From Candidatus Dadabacteria bacterium (GTDB lineage Bacteria; Desulfobacterota_D; UBA1144; Nemesobacterales; UBA2774): a DNA stretch of 18,488 nt. Positions within the stretch are counted from its first letter, which is position 1, and each line of letters opens with the position of its first letter. Position numbers and translations under genes: made by a program. The stretch spans positions 1 through 18,488 of the forward strand of contig SMWY01000090.1 in the NCBI GenBank assembly GCA_004356555.1, written 5' to 3'. Under the pieces are notes generated by a model. That model worked only from the letters and a program-made list of their open reading frames with translations, was not told where the DNA came from and searched no databases. This document shows positions 6,750 to 14,293 of this stretch, piece by piece.

Positions 6750-7508
6750 TTACTGAGTTAAAATGACGGGTCCTTTATCTGTTACGGCAACTGTGTGCTC
6801 AAAATGAGCAGATAGTGTACCGTCAACAGTAACAGCAGTCCATCCGTCACTTAATATTTTAATATCAGGATTGCCCACATTGACCATAGGCTCTATAGCA
6901 ATCACCATACCGGGTTTTAACTTTACTCCATTTGTACTGCTTCCATTACCGGGAACAAAGTTCGGAACTTGCGGATCTTCATGCAAGCTCTTGCCAATTC
7001 CATGACCAACATATGATCTAACAATCGAAAAACCCATATCTTCAACATGCGATTGTATGGCGCGCGACACGTCAAAAAGCCCGTTATCCGGAGACGCTTC
7101 CTGAATACCTTTTAAAAGAGATTCTTCAGTCACCTGAAGTAACTTATGAGCCAGAGCAGATATCTTGCCCACAGGAACTGTAATTGCAGAATCCCCATAA
7201 AATCCATCCAAGATTACGCCAAAATCAATCCCAACTATATCTCCTTCCTTCAATATCTTTTTCTTAGAAGGAATACCATGGACTACTTCACTATTGATGG
7301 CAAAACATACAGACCCCGGATAGTCAGAATACCCTTTAAAAGCTGGTTTTGCACCTCTTTTTATTGCAACTTCCTCAGCCATCCGGTCAAGATCCCAAGT
7401 GGACACTCCAGGCCCTACACTTTCTTTAAGAGTGTTTAGGACCTCAACAACTATTTGAGCCGCAGACCGCATCTTCTTAATTTCTTCTTTACTCTTTAGA
7501 TGAATCAT
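6750..7508 (-). CDS. map: type I methionine aminopeptidase
   Basis: This enzyme removes the initiator methionine from new proteins. The 252 residues contain all five metal ligands of the family: D95, D106, H169, E206 and E237, in IDFGVILDGFYGD, YVGHGIG, AIEPM and HFEHT. H77 and H176 match the substrate-side histidines. There is no N-terminal zinc-finger extension, so it is the short bacterial type I form (E. coli 264). The ATG overlaps the adk stop as ATGA, so translation is probably coupled. Placement beside secY, adk and infA is common outside the enterics. Confidence 0.98.
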   Translation of the reverse strand: MIHLKSKEEIKKMRSAAQIVVEVLNTLKESVGPGVSTWDLDRMAEEVAIKRGAKPAFKGYSDYPGSVCFAINSEVVHGIPSKKKILKEGDIVGIDFGVILDGFYGDSAITVPVGKISALAHKLLQVTEESLLKGIQEASPDNGLFDVSRAIQSHVEDMGFSIVRSYVGHGIGKSLHEDPQVPNFVPGNGSSTNGVKLKPGMVIAIEPMVNVGNPDIKILSDGWTAVTVDGTLSAHFEHTVAVTDKGPVILTQ

Positions 7509-8077
7509 AGTTCCACTTTTTCTAATACAGCCTGAATTCTTTCAAATACTTCATCAATTGTTCCCATTCCGTCAACCTCAGCCAATACACCAGCACTCTC
7601 GTAATAAGCTTTCAATGGTTCAGTCTGGTTATGGTAAACATTTAAGCGATTCCTGACTACATCTTCAGTATCGTCTTCCCTTCCTTCAATCTTTGCCCTC
7701 TGCAATATCCTCTCAATAATTTCTTCATCATTAACTTCAATGGATACGACAGTATCAATAGACTCGCTCTCAGCTTCAAGCATTTCACTCAGAGCTTCAG
7801 CCTGTGTTATAGTACGGGGAAATCCATCTAGCATAAATCCTTTTTTTGCATCTTCCTCTTTAACCCTATTTTTAATAATCCCTATAATTACATCATCAGG
7901 AACAAGTTCCCCTTTATCCATATAGGACTTAGCAAGTGTGCCAAGATCCGCTCCGTTTTTTACAGCAGCCCTTAGCATATCACCAGTTGAGATGTGAGCA
8001 GCCACATAGCTTTTAGCTATATTATTAGCCTGAGTACCTTTTCCCGCTCCTGGCGGTCCAAATAATATTAATCTCAT
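7505..8077 (-). CDS. adk: adenylate kinase, short-LID form
   Basis: Adenylate kinase interconverts ATP plus AMP with two ADP in the cytosol. The P-loop GPPGAGKGT is at residues 7-15, the AMP-binding segment begins STGDMLR, and the DGFPRT motif is present. Length is 190 residues against 214 in E. coli. The difference is in the LID: only a short loop (RAKIEGREDDTEDVVRNRL) replaces the approximately 35-residue LID and it has no cysteines, as in other short-type enzymes. It is 20 nt after secY with SD GGGAG, and overlaps map by 4 nt. Confidence 0.97.
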   Translation of the reverse strand: MRLILFGPPGAGKGTQANNIAKSYVAAHISTGDMLRAAVKNGADLGTLAKSYMDKGELVPDDVIIGIIKNRVKEEDAKKGFMLDGFPRTITQAEALSEMLEAESESIDTVVSIEVNDEEIIERILQRAKIEGREDDTEDVVRNRLNVYHNQTEPLKAYYESAGVLAEVDGMGTIDEVFERIQAVLEKVEL

Positions 8078-8097
8078 TATAACTTAAAACTCCCACA

Positions 8098-9417
8098 TCA
8101 TACGTTAAACCTTGTTGGTCCTTTCATTCCTTTTTTCTTCACAAAACCCTCATAACTATGGGTTATTAAGAATGATTCGACCTGCTGCACAAAATCCAAT
8201 GTCACTCCGACTACAATAAGAAGGGATGTACCTCCAAAATAAAACGGCAAATTAAATGGCTCTCGTTCTAATAATGAAGGAATTACGCATACAAACGCGA
8301 CATAAACCGCACCTATAAATGTAATTCGTCCCAGTATCTTATCAATATACTCAGCCGTTTTCTTACCCGGTCTGATTCCGGGAACAAATCCCCCGTTTTT
8401 CCTCAGGTTATCCGCTAAATCCTCTGGATTATAAATAATAGCGGTATAAAAATAGGCAAAAAATATTATAAGCCCTGCAAATATTGCATTATATATAATG
8501 ATGTTGCCAAATAACAAATCAGACATATCCCTTAAAACCGGAACGTTTATAAATGTAAGAATGGTTGCAGGAAAAATCAAAAGCGAGGATGCAAAAATTG
8601 CTGGAATAACTCCGGCCGTATTTGTTTTAAGAGGAAGGTGAGAAGACTGACCACCATAAACCTTTCTACCTACAACTCGTCTTGGATATTGAACCGGTAT
8701 CTTTCTATATGACCTTTCAACGTAAACTATGAAAGCTATTATAGCAATTAACAATATAAAGATTAGAACAACGCCGAATACAGTCAATTCTCCGGTATTA
8801 ACAAGCCTTACTATATCCCAAAAGGCACCCGGTAGACCTACTATGATCGATGCAGCAATGATTAAAGATATACCGTTTCCAATACCTCGCTCGGTTATTT
8901 GCTCGCCTATCCACATAACAAAAAGAGAACCCGCTGTAAGAGTAAGTACAGTCATAATTCTAAAAGTCCAGCCGGTTTCTTCTACAACAGTAGCACCGGA
9001 ACCCAAACCACCTTCAAGCGTTAAAGCTAACATTAGCCCCTGTACCACACATATCAAGACAGTTCCATAACGTGAATATTGGTTAATTTTCCTACGGCCA
9101 GCTTCTCCTTCTTTTTGCATAGCTTCCAGGGTAGGGAATGCCTTTACCAATAGAGACATAATAATTGAAGAGGTAATAAAAGGCATCACACCCAATGCAA
9201 ATACTGAAGCACGCTCGAGAGCGCCTCCTGAGAACATATTTAAGATGTCAAAGATCGTACCACTTGTCTGTTCAAAAAGCCTTACTATCTGCTCGGGATC
9301 TATCCCCGGTATGGGAACAAATACACCCAGCCTGTAAACTACAAGCATCAGCGCAGTAAACAGAAGGCGCTTATTAAGCTCAGGTATTCTAGGAATAGAA
9401 CCTACATTCCTATTCAT
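8098..9417 (-). CDS. secY: preprotein translocase subunit SecY
   Basis: SecY forms the membrane channel of the Sec translocon with SecE and SecG. The 439 residues (E. coli 443) show about ten hydrophobic segments. Signatures are RLGVFVPIPGI after the first membrane segment, the plug-region FDILNMFSGGALERASVFALGVMPFI read in two parts, GIGNGISLII, the cytosolic loop RRVVGRKVYGGQSSHLPLK, and PEDLADNLRKNGGFVPGIRPG. The C-terminal tail ends KKKGMKGPTRFNV. Its ATG overlaps the rplO stop (ATGA), with SD GGAAGG inside rplO, so the two are probably translationally coupled. Confidence 0.99.
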   Translation of the reverse strand: MNRNVGSIPRIPELNKRLLFTALMLVVYRLGVFVPIPGIDPEQIVRLFEQTSGTIFDILNMFSGGALERASVFALGVMPFITSSIIMSLLVKAFPTLEAMQKEGEAGRRKINQYSRYGTVLICVVQGLMLALTLEGGLGSGATVVEETGWTFRIMTVLTLTAGSLFVMWIGEQITERGIGNGISLIIAASIIVGLPGAFWDIVRLVNTGELTVFGVVLIFILLIAIIAFIVYVERSYRKIPVQYPRRVVGRKVYGGQSSHLPLKTNTAGVIPAIFASSLLIFPATILTFINVPVLRDMSDLLFGNIIIYNAIFAGLIIFFAYFYTAIIYNPEDLADNLRKNGGFVPGIRPGKKTAEYIDKILGRITFIGAVYVAFVCVIPSLLEREPFNLPFYFGGTSLLIVVGVTLDFVQQVESFLITHSYEGFVKKKGMKGPTRFNV

Positions 9418-9845
9418 ATAGTATCTGCCTTCCCGCCTTTTTCTTCTATTTTTTGTACAGCGCCTTTACTAAATGCATCGGCCCTAATTGTAAGAGCAAA
9501 GGGAACTTCTCCGTTTCCAAGTATCTTGATTGGCTTTTTGCCACTTGCAAGACCCGCATTTATCAGCTCTTGAGGTGTAACAGTATCGCCTTCACTAAAC
9601 TTGATTAAATCACGAACTTGTACAAGATCAAAAACAAGTTTATTGCGACTGGTGAATCCCCGCTTTGGTGTCCTCATCTTAAGGGGAGTCTGACCGCCTT
9701 CAAACCAAAGAGAGACTCCTCCGCCGGTACGTGAATTCTGCCCCTTATGTCCCCTACCGCTTGTTTTCCCTGTACTACCTGTTCCCCGTCCCACTCTCTT
9801 TTTATTCTTTTTTGAGCCGGGAGGAGGAGATAAATTACTAAGCAT
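9414..9845 (-). CDS. rplO: 50S ribosomal protein L15
   Basis: L15 is a late-assembly 50S protein with a long N-terminal arm. The 143 residues start MLSNLSPPPGSKKNKKRVGRG and contain TSGRGHKGQNSRTGGG, then FEGGQTPLKMRTPKRGF. Two small departures from common L15 are visible: GTGSTGKTSG is one residue shorter than the usual GxGSGxGKTxG, and the position before FEGGQ is Trp instead of Gly. It follows rpsE by 88 nt with no rpmD between. SD AGAAGG is of moderate strength. Confidence 0.98.
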   Translation of the reverse strand: MLSNLSPPPGSKKNKKRVGRGTGSTGKTSGRGHKGQNSRTGGGVSLWFEGGQTPLKMRTPKRGFTSRNKLVFDLVQVRDLIKFSEGDTVTPQELINAGLASGKKPIKILGNGEVPFALTIRADAFSKGAVQKIEEKGGKADTI

Positions 9846-9933
9846 AATTTTTTACCTTCTTAATATAAAGTCTACTATAAATCAAACTGCTAAAAATCCG
9901 AAACAACTAAATATTTTAAGATTGAATAATCCG

Positions 9934-10458
9934 TTAATTAAAATAAGACCTGGGAAGATCTAATTCACTAAGTTCCTTCCCCCTAGCCTTTGCCACTTCC
10001 TCAGGCATTCTAAGTAATAACAGCCCATTTACTGTAGCCATCACAACATTAAGAGGATTTGTAGATCCGACAACTTTAGAAAGAACATCATGAATCCCCG
10101 CTAGCTCAACAACCGCTCTAACAGCTCCTCCCGCTATAACTCCCGTACCCGGAGAAGCCGGGTGTAGCATTATTCTACTTGACACATGTTGCCCTATTAC
10201 CTCGTGCGGAATAGTACTTCCATGCCTTGGAACCCTGACCAAGCTTTTTTTAGCTTTTTCCATTGCCTTTCTAATTGCATCCGGCACTTCGTTAGATTTA
10301 CCCAAGGCTACTCCAACGACACCGTCTTCATTCCCAACAACAGCAAGCGCGGTGAAATGGAACCTCTTACCACCCTTAGTCACCTTAGCTACTCGCCTGA
10401 TGTCTACTACTTTTTCCTTGAGTTCAAAGTCGTTTGGATCTATTTTTTCTTTTTGCAA
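9934..10458 (-). CDS. rpsE: 30S ribosomal protein S5, TTG start
   Basis: S5 takes part in decoding accuracy on the solvent side of the 30S. The core is clear: VVDIRRVAKVTKGGKRFHFTA, then VGVALGKSNEVPDAI, IPHEVIGQH, and ASPGTGVIAGGAVRAVVE. The best start is the TTG at 10458, giving 174 residues (MQKEKIDPNDFEL), because AGGAGG at 10464-10469 lies 5 nt upstream. The longer GTG start at 10479 would place that SD inside the coding region. E. coli S5 is 167 residues. The gap to rplR is 34 nt. Confidence 0.97.
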   Translation of the reverse strand: MQKEKIDPNDFELKEKVVDIRRVAKVTKGGKRFHFTALAVVGNEDGVVGVALGKSNEVPDAIRKAMEKAKKSLVRVPRHGSTIPHEVIGQHVSSRIMLHPASPGTGVIAGGAVRAVVELAGIHDVLSKVVGSTNPLNVVMATVNGLLLLRMPEEVAKARGKELSELDLPRSYFN

Positions 10459-10463
10459 AAATA

Positions 10464-10469
10464 CCTCCT
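10464..10469 (-). promoter_or_regulatory. Shine-Dalgarno site setting the TTG start of rpsE
   Basis: A full AGGAGG on the minus strand lies 5 nt before the TTG at 10458. It decides between this start and the GTG seven codons upstream, which has no SD of its own. Confidence 0.8.
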
Positions 10470-10492
10470 GAAAAAACACTTATTCCGTTTCT

Positions 10493-10864
10493 TTAAAATA
10501 CAAGCCCCGCTTCTCTAGCTCCCTCGGCAAGAGATTTTACCCTGCCGTGGAAAGTGTAGCCCCCGCGGTCAAAAGATACTTCTTTGACTCCTTTTGCTAG
10601 TGCAAGCTCCCCCAAGTGCTTCCCCACAGCATTAGCAATACCTATCTTGCCACTACTATCTTCAGCCAACATTTCTTTAACCTTAGGTGTCAAAGAAGAG
10701 GCAGATACAAGAGTAGTCATATTATCATCATCTATGATCTGCGCATAAATGTGCCTTGATGATTTAAATACGGAAAGCCTAGGTCTGGAAGAACTTCCAT
10801 TTACTTGTTTTCTTACTCTTTTATGTCTTAAATTCCTTCTGCTCTTTCTACTTGCTATTTTCAT
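10493..10864 (-). CDS. rplR: 50S ribosomal protein L18
   Basis: L18 binds 5S rRNA with L5 and joins it to the central protuberance. The 123 residues show RPRLSVFKSSRHIYAQIIDD, then ANAVGKHLGELALAKGV, VSFDRGGYTFHGRVKSLAEG and AREAGLVF, the usual family end. The ATG overlaps the rplF stop as ATGA, so translation is likely coupled. Confidence 0.98.
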   Translation of the reverse strand: MKIASRKSRRNLRHKRVRKQVNGSSSRPRLSVFKSSRHIYAQIIDDDNMTTLVSASSLTPKVKEMLAEDSSGKIGIANAVGKHLGELALAKGVKEVSFDRGGYTFHGRVKSLAEGAREAGLVF

Positions 10865-11412
10865 AACGCTTTAGCACCTGCCTTTCCAGGTTTTAGTCTC
10901 AAGATTTCTCCAGCATATCTGACTCCCTTTCCTTTGTAGGCATCAGGAGGTCTTATTTTCCTTATTCTTGCAGCGGTTTCTCCAACTAACTGCTTGTCAA
11001 TCCCCTGTAGTATTAAGCGAGTTCCCCTTTCTTCTACAGTTACCGATACACCTTCGGGAATTGTGTACTCAACAGGAGTTGAATAGCCCAAATTGAAAGT
11101 TAATGAATCCTTTCCCTCAAGCTCAACTCTGTAACCTACTCCGACTATTTCCAAAGTTATGCTAAAGCCAGCGCTAACCCCTGTAACCATGTTTGACAAC
11201 AGTGCACGTGTAAGTCCATGAAGCGCTTTTAGTCTTTTCTCATCACTTTTTCTTTCAATGAGGATTTTATCTTCTTCAATTCTCGCATTTATACCTTCGG
11301 GAATATTCCAAGAAAGTTTCCCTTTTCCGCCTTCAACTAGCACGAGTCCTTTTTTGAAATTTATTTTTACACCCTCTGGAACAGGTATCGGTTTTCTACC
11401 AATTCTTGACAT
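10861..11412 (-). CDS. rplF: 50S ribosomal protein L6
   Basis: L6 sits near the sarcin-ricin loop and the factor-binding site of the 50S. The ATG at 11412 gives 183 residues beginning MSRIGRKPIPVPEGVKI, the exact family start, with SD AAGGA upstream. A start 13 codons earlier is open but would overlap rpsH and lacks family support. The C-terminal signature RKIRPPDAYKGKGVRYAGE is present. E. coli L6 is 177 residues. The gap to rpsH is 10 nt. Confidence 0.97.
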   Translation of the reverse strand: MSRIGRKPIPVPEGVKINFKKGLVLVEGGKGKLSWNIPEGINARIEEDKILIERKSDEKRLKALHGLTRALLSNMVTGVSAGFSITLEIVGVGYRVELEGKDSLTFNLGYSTPVEYTIPEGVSVTVEERGTRLILQGIDKQLVGETAARIRKIRPPDAYKGKGVRYAGEILRLKPGKAGAKAL

Positions 11413-11422
11413 TAGAATATCC

Positions 11423-11815
11423 TTATAATATTGAACAAATAAGCTCCCCACCTATACCCTGACTACGTGCTTCGGAGCCAGTCATAATTCCCTTTGATGT
11501 AGAGAGCACACAAATACCCAAACCACCTTTCACTCGAGGGATCTCAGTTTTGCTTACATAAACTCTTCTACTAGGCTTACTTATTCTCTTGATTTCCTTA
11601 ATTACGCTTTCTTTATTTGATGTGTAGGCAAGATCAACACTAATTGTTTTTCTACCGGAATCCTCAGTGATCTTCCAATCGGAAACATAACCCTGCTCTT
11701 TTAGTATCCTTGCCAATTCAACCTTAAACCCGGACGAAGGAATTCTCGTAGTTTTATGCCCAGCTGTTATAGCATTTCTAATTCTTGATAACATATCAGC
11801 AATCGGATCTGTCAT
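11423..11815 (-). CDS. rpsH: 30S ribosomal protein S8
   Basis: S8 binds the central domain of 16S rRNA. It has 130 residues, as in E. coli. It starts MTDPIADMLSRIRNA and contains ILKEQGYVSDWKI, SKPSRRVYVSKTEIPRV and the family end SEARSQGIGGELICSIL. In E. coli S8 is the repressor of the spc operon; I did not identify an S8-like site near rplE here. The gene is 52 nt after rpsN, with SD GAGG. Confidence 0.98.
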   Translation of the reverse strand: MTDPIADMLSRIRNAITAGHKTTRIPSSGFKVELARILKEQGYVSDWKITEDSGRKTISVDLAYTSNKESVIKEIKRISKPSRRVYVSKTEIPRVKGGLGICVLSTSKGIMTGSEARSQGIGGELICSIL

Positions 11816-11867
11816 TTATTATCGCCTCATAGCAGTTAATTATTTTAAAGCAAAAACTAACAATTAT

Positions 11868-12053
11868 TTACCAACTAGCCTTTTTTACACCCGGAAGTCT
11901 TCCGAAACTCGCAAGACCCCTAAAACAAAGCCTGCACATATCAAACTTGCGCATATAACCCCTGGGACGGCCGCAAAGCTTACATCTATTCCCTTTTCGG
12001 ACTTTAAATTTGGGCTCTCTATTCGATTTTACCATTAATGATTTACGAGTCAT
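11868..12053 (-). CDS. rpsN: 30S ribosomal protein S14 type Z (zinc form)
   Basis: This is the short zinc-binding S14, 61 residues, with C24, C27, C40 and C43 in two CxxC pairs (CKLC and CRLC) and the C-terminus FRGLASFGRLPGVKKASW. The long zinc-free type in E. coli has 101 residues. S14 sits in the 30S head. The ATG at 12053 lies inside rplE, an 11-nt overlap, with SD AGGAG about 9 nt upstream, so coupling to L5 translation is likely. Confidence 0.98.
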   Translation of the reverse strand: MTRKSLMVKSNREPKFKVRKGNRCKLCGRPRGYMRKFDMCRLCFRGLASFGRLPGVKKASW

Positions 12054-12621
12054 TAAGTCTTTCTCCTAAATTTTTTACAAAAGGTATTCCAAATTCTTCT
12101 AATAATCCTCTGGCTTCTTCATCTGTCTTTGCCGTAGTTACTATAGTGACATTCATTCCCTTTATCGTTTGGACCTTGCTGTAATCGATTTCTGGGAAAA
12201 TCACTTGGTCTCTAAGCCCTAGGGTATAATTGCCGCGTCCGTCAAACGCTTTTGAAGACACCCCTCTGAAATCTCTAATCTGAGGAATAGCTAGACTAAT
12301 TAGTCTGTCTAAGAACTCATACATTCTGATAGAACGAAGCGTAATCGAACAACCAATCGGCACCCCTTCTCTTAACTTAAATCCTGCTATAGAATTCTTT
12401 GCCTTTCTTACTACAGGCTTCTGACCCGTAATACGCACTAACTCATCTACAGCTTCGTCCATAACTTTATTATCTTTTCCAGCATCGGTGAGTTTACCAA
12501 GCCCCATATTAATCACAATCTTCTCTATTTTGGGAATCTGCATAGAATTTCCGTATGAGAATTTTTCCATTAAAGCAGGGGCAACGCTATCTTTATAGAA
12601 ATCTCTTAATCTGGGAGCCAT
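12043..12621 (-). CDS. rplE: 50S ribosomal protein L5
   Basis: L5 binds 5S rRNA and contacts P-site tRNA. The 192 residues (E. coli 179) contain PKIEKIVINMGLG, ITGQKPVVRKAKNSIAGFKLREG, IPQIRDFRGV, GNYTLGLRDQVIFPEIDY and the family KTDEEARGLLEEFGIPF. A short extra C-terminal tail (VKNLGERLNDS) overlaps rpsN. The ATG overlaps the rplX stop by one base (TAATG), with SD GAGGAG inside the end of rplX. Confidence 0.98.
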   Translation of the reverse strand: MAPRLRDFYKDSVAPALMEKFSYGNSMQIPKIEKIVINMGLGKLTDAGKDNKVMDEAVDELVRITGQKPVVRKAKNSIAGFKLREGVPIGCSITLRSIRMYEFLDRLISLAIPQIRDFRGVSSKAFDGRGNYTLGLRDQVIFPEIDYSKVQTIKGMNVTIVTTAKTDEEARGLLEEFGIPFVKNLGERLNDS

Positions 12622-12977
12622 TATGAACTAATCTCCTCTCCGCTCTTTTTGCTGTATCTAACCTTCTCCCCTGTACTCAAAACCTTACGCCCAATTCTTG
12701 TGGGGCTTGCCTCACCCTGATCGTAAAGCATTAAATTAGATATATGAATTGGAGCTTCTTTCTCTATTATCCCACCTGCAGGACTTGCCTGAGTAGGACG
12801 TTGATGGCGCTTAACTATGTTCAGCTTTTCAACTATGGCCCGGTTTCTATCCCTAAGCACCTTAATTACTTTTCCGGTTTTACCTTTTTCTTTGCCGGAT
12901 ACTACATAAACGGTATCACCTTTTTTTACATGTATTTTTTTTCTATTGTCTTTATTACTATTCATTTGGGTACCCAC
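12621..12977 (-). CDS. rplX: 50S ribosomal protein L24, GTG start
   Basis: L24 is an early 50S assembly protein near the tunnel exit. The 118 residues contain the KOW motif region KKGDTVYVVSGKEKGKTGKV, then VEKLNIVKRHQRPT and the zinc-free middle AGGIIEKEAPIHISNLML. The start GTG at 12977 has GGAGG 11 nt upstream, inside the end of rplN. An ATG four codons later would be 23 nt from that SD, so GTG is preferred. E. coli L24 is 104 residues; the extra part is the N-terminal MGTQMNSNKDNRKK. The gap to rplN is 2 nt. Confidence 0.96.
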   Translation of the reverse strand: MGTQMNSNKDNRKKIHVKKGDTVYVVSGKEKGKTGKVIKVLRDRNRAIVEKLNIVKRHQRPTQASPAGGIIEKEAPIHISNLMLYDQGEASPTRIGRKVLSTGEKVRYSKKSGEEISS

Positions 12978-12979
12978 TT

Positions 12980-13348
12980 TTATACAACCTCCGGAGCCAG
13001 TGAAATTATTTTCATAAAACCTTTTACTCTAAGCTCACGAGCTATAGGACCGAAAACACGGGTTCCCATCGGTTCTTTATCTTTTGTTATCAGTACAGCA
13101 GCATTATTATCAAATCTCACGTAAGAACCATCCTTTCTTCTTTGTTCTTTTCTTGTACGCACAATAACAGCCTGTTGTATAGAGCCTTTATCCACTTTTG
13201 AATTTGGAATTGCTTCCTTTATAGAAACTACCACTACATCTCCAAGCCTTGCATATCTTCTACCCGATCCGCCAAGTACTTTTATGCAGAACAAACGTTT
13301 AGCCCCAGTATTATCGGCTGAATCTAAATAAGTGGTTGATTGAATCAC
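12980..13348 (-). CDS. rplN: 50S ribosomal protein L14, GTG start
   Basis: L14 lies at the subunit interface and forms bridges with 16S rRNA. The 122 residues (E. coli 123) start MIQSTTYLDSADNTGAKRLFCI and contain GDVVVVSIKEAIPNSKVDKG, RFDNNAAVLI and GTRVFGPIARELR. The start codon is GTG, backed by AGGAGGAG nearby and by the family N-terminus MIQ. It opens the spc block, 24 nt after rpsQ, with no visible terminator between the S10 and spc blocks, so both may be one transcript. Confidence 0.98.
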   Translation of the reverse strand: MIQSTTYLDSADNTGAKRLFCIKVLGGSGRRYARLGDVVVVSIKEAIPNSKVDKGSIQQAVIVRTRKEQRRKDGSYVRFDNNAAVLITKDKEPMGTRVFGPIARELRVKGFMKIISLAPEVV

Positions 13349-13372
13349 TAAATTACTCCTCCTAAATTATCA

Positions 13373-13651
13373 CTACTCTATTACTTCAGCCTCTAACGTA
13401 TTACATTGCTCTAAAACCTTACTTACTTTCCATCTTTTGTTTTTACTAAACGGCCTTGCTTCGAGTATTAGCACTTTATCGCCTATTTTACATTGGTCGC
13501 TTTCATCATGTGCTATAAATTTAGAATTTCTTTTGATAGATTTCTTATATCTCTTGTGCTTTTTAATCTGCATTACTTCAACAATTACAGTCTTATCCAT
13601 CTTGTCGCTAATTACCGTTCCCACTCTGGATTGAAATTTTCCTCTAGACAT
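13373..13651 (-). CDS. rpsQ: 30S ribosomal protein S17
   Basis: S17 is a primary 16S rRNA-binding OB-fold protein. The 92 residues (E. coli 84) contain RVGTVISDKMDKTVIVEV, then KHKRYKKSIKRNSKF, AHDESDQCKIGDKVLI and EARPFSKNKRWKV. The ATG is preceded by AAGGAG, which overlaps the end of rpmC. The gap to rpmC is 16 nt. Confidence 0.98.
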   Translation of the reverse strand: MSRGKFQSRVGTVISDKMDKTVIVEVMQIKKHKRYKKSIKRNSKFIAHDESDQCKIGDKVLILEARPFSKNKRWKVSKVLEQCNTLEAEVIE

Positions 13652-13667
13652 TATCCAAAATACTCCT

Positions 13668-13859
13668 TCAATTAAGACCCTTTTCTTTTTTAATTGTAAA
13701 CACTCTTGCCAGATCCCTCTTAAGGATCCTTATCCTTGCAACATTGGTGGTCTGCTGAGTTGCTATTTGAATCCTTAGATTGAAAATTTCTTCTTTCAAT
13801 TCGGATTCCTTATTAATTAATTCGTCCTGTGATAATTCTCTTATCTCTTGTGCTTTCAT
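13668..13859 (-). CDS. rpmC: 50S ribosomal protein L29
   Basis: L29 lies at the tunnel exit, next to L23, where trigger factor and SRP dock. The 63 residues (E. coli 63) form the usual helical hairpin: MKAQEIRELSQDELINKESE, then LKEEIFNLRIQIATQQTTN and RIRILKRDLARVFTIKKEK. The ATG overlaps the rplP stop as ATGA. Confidence 0.97.
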   Translation of the reverse strand: MKAQEIRELSQDELINKESELKEEIFNLRIQIATQQTTNVARIRILKRDLARVFTIKKEKGLN

Positions 13860-14281
13860 CCCAGTATATCCCCCTCGCCCCTGGTTACCATACGTGTCTT
13901 GACCGGAAGCTTATGAGATGCCAATCTAAAGGCCTCTTTAGCTAATTCATATGAAAGTCCGGCAATTTCGTAAATCATAGTTCCCCTCTTTAAAGGAGCT
14001 ACGTAACCTTCAACATCTCCCTTACCTTTACCCATTCTTGTCTCTGCGGGTTTCTTAGTTATTGCCTTATGAGGGAAAACCCTAATCCAAAGCTTAGCAC
14101 CACGTTTCACATGACGAGTAATTGCTATACGAGCAGCTTCGATCTGCCTTGAAGTAAGCTTACCGCACTCAAGGGACTGGAGGCCGTATTCACCAAAGGC
14201 CATTGACGCTCCCTTTGTAGCTTTTCCTCTAATCCTGCCTTTAAATACCTTTCTATATTTTGTTCGTGAAGGTTGTAACAT
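13856..14281 (-). CDS. rplP: 50S ribosomal protein L16
   Basis: L16 organises the A-site tRNA region of the 50S. The 141 residues (E. coli 136) start MLQPSRTKYRKVFKGRIRG, and contain FGEYGLQSLECGKLTSRQIE, then AARIAITRHVKRGAKLWIR and TRMGKGKGDVEGYVAP. R82 matches the arginine that is hydroxylated in E. coli L16. It is 12 nt after rpsC, with a weak GGTGA SD. Confidence 0.98.
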   Translation of the reverse strand: MLQPSRTKYRKVFKGRIRGKATKGASMAFGEYGLQSLECGKLTSRQIEAARIAITRHVKRGAKLWIRVFPHKAITKKPAETRMGKGKGDVEGYVAPLKRGTMIYEIAGLSYELAKEAFRLASHKLPVKTRMVTRGEGDILG

Positions 14282-14293
14282 CTCTAGTCACCA

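Noticed and set aside
9846..9933. A degraded rpmD remnant between rpsE and rplO
   Set aside because: The 88 AT-rich bases give no L30-like peptide in any frame on the minus strand and are too few for the gene.
10459..10479. GTG at 10479 as the start of rpsE
   Set aside because: It would put the full AGGAGG SD inside the gene and has no SD of its own; the TTG at 10458 has an ideally spaced one.
11413..11451. A 13-codon N-terminal extension of L6
   Set aside because: It would overlap rpsH, has no family support, and the ATG at 11412 gives the exact conserved start MSRIGRKP with an SD.
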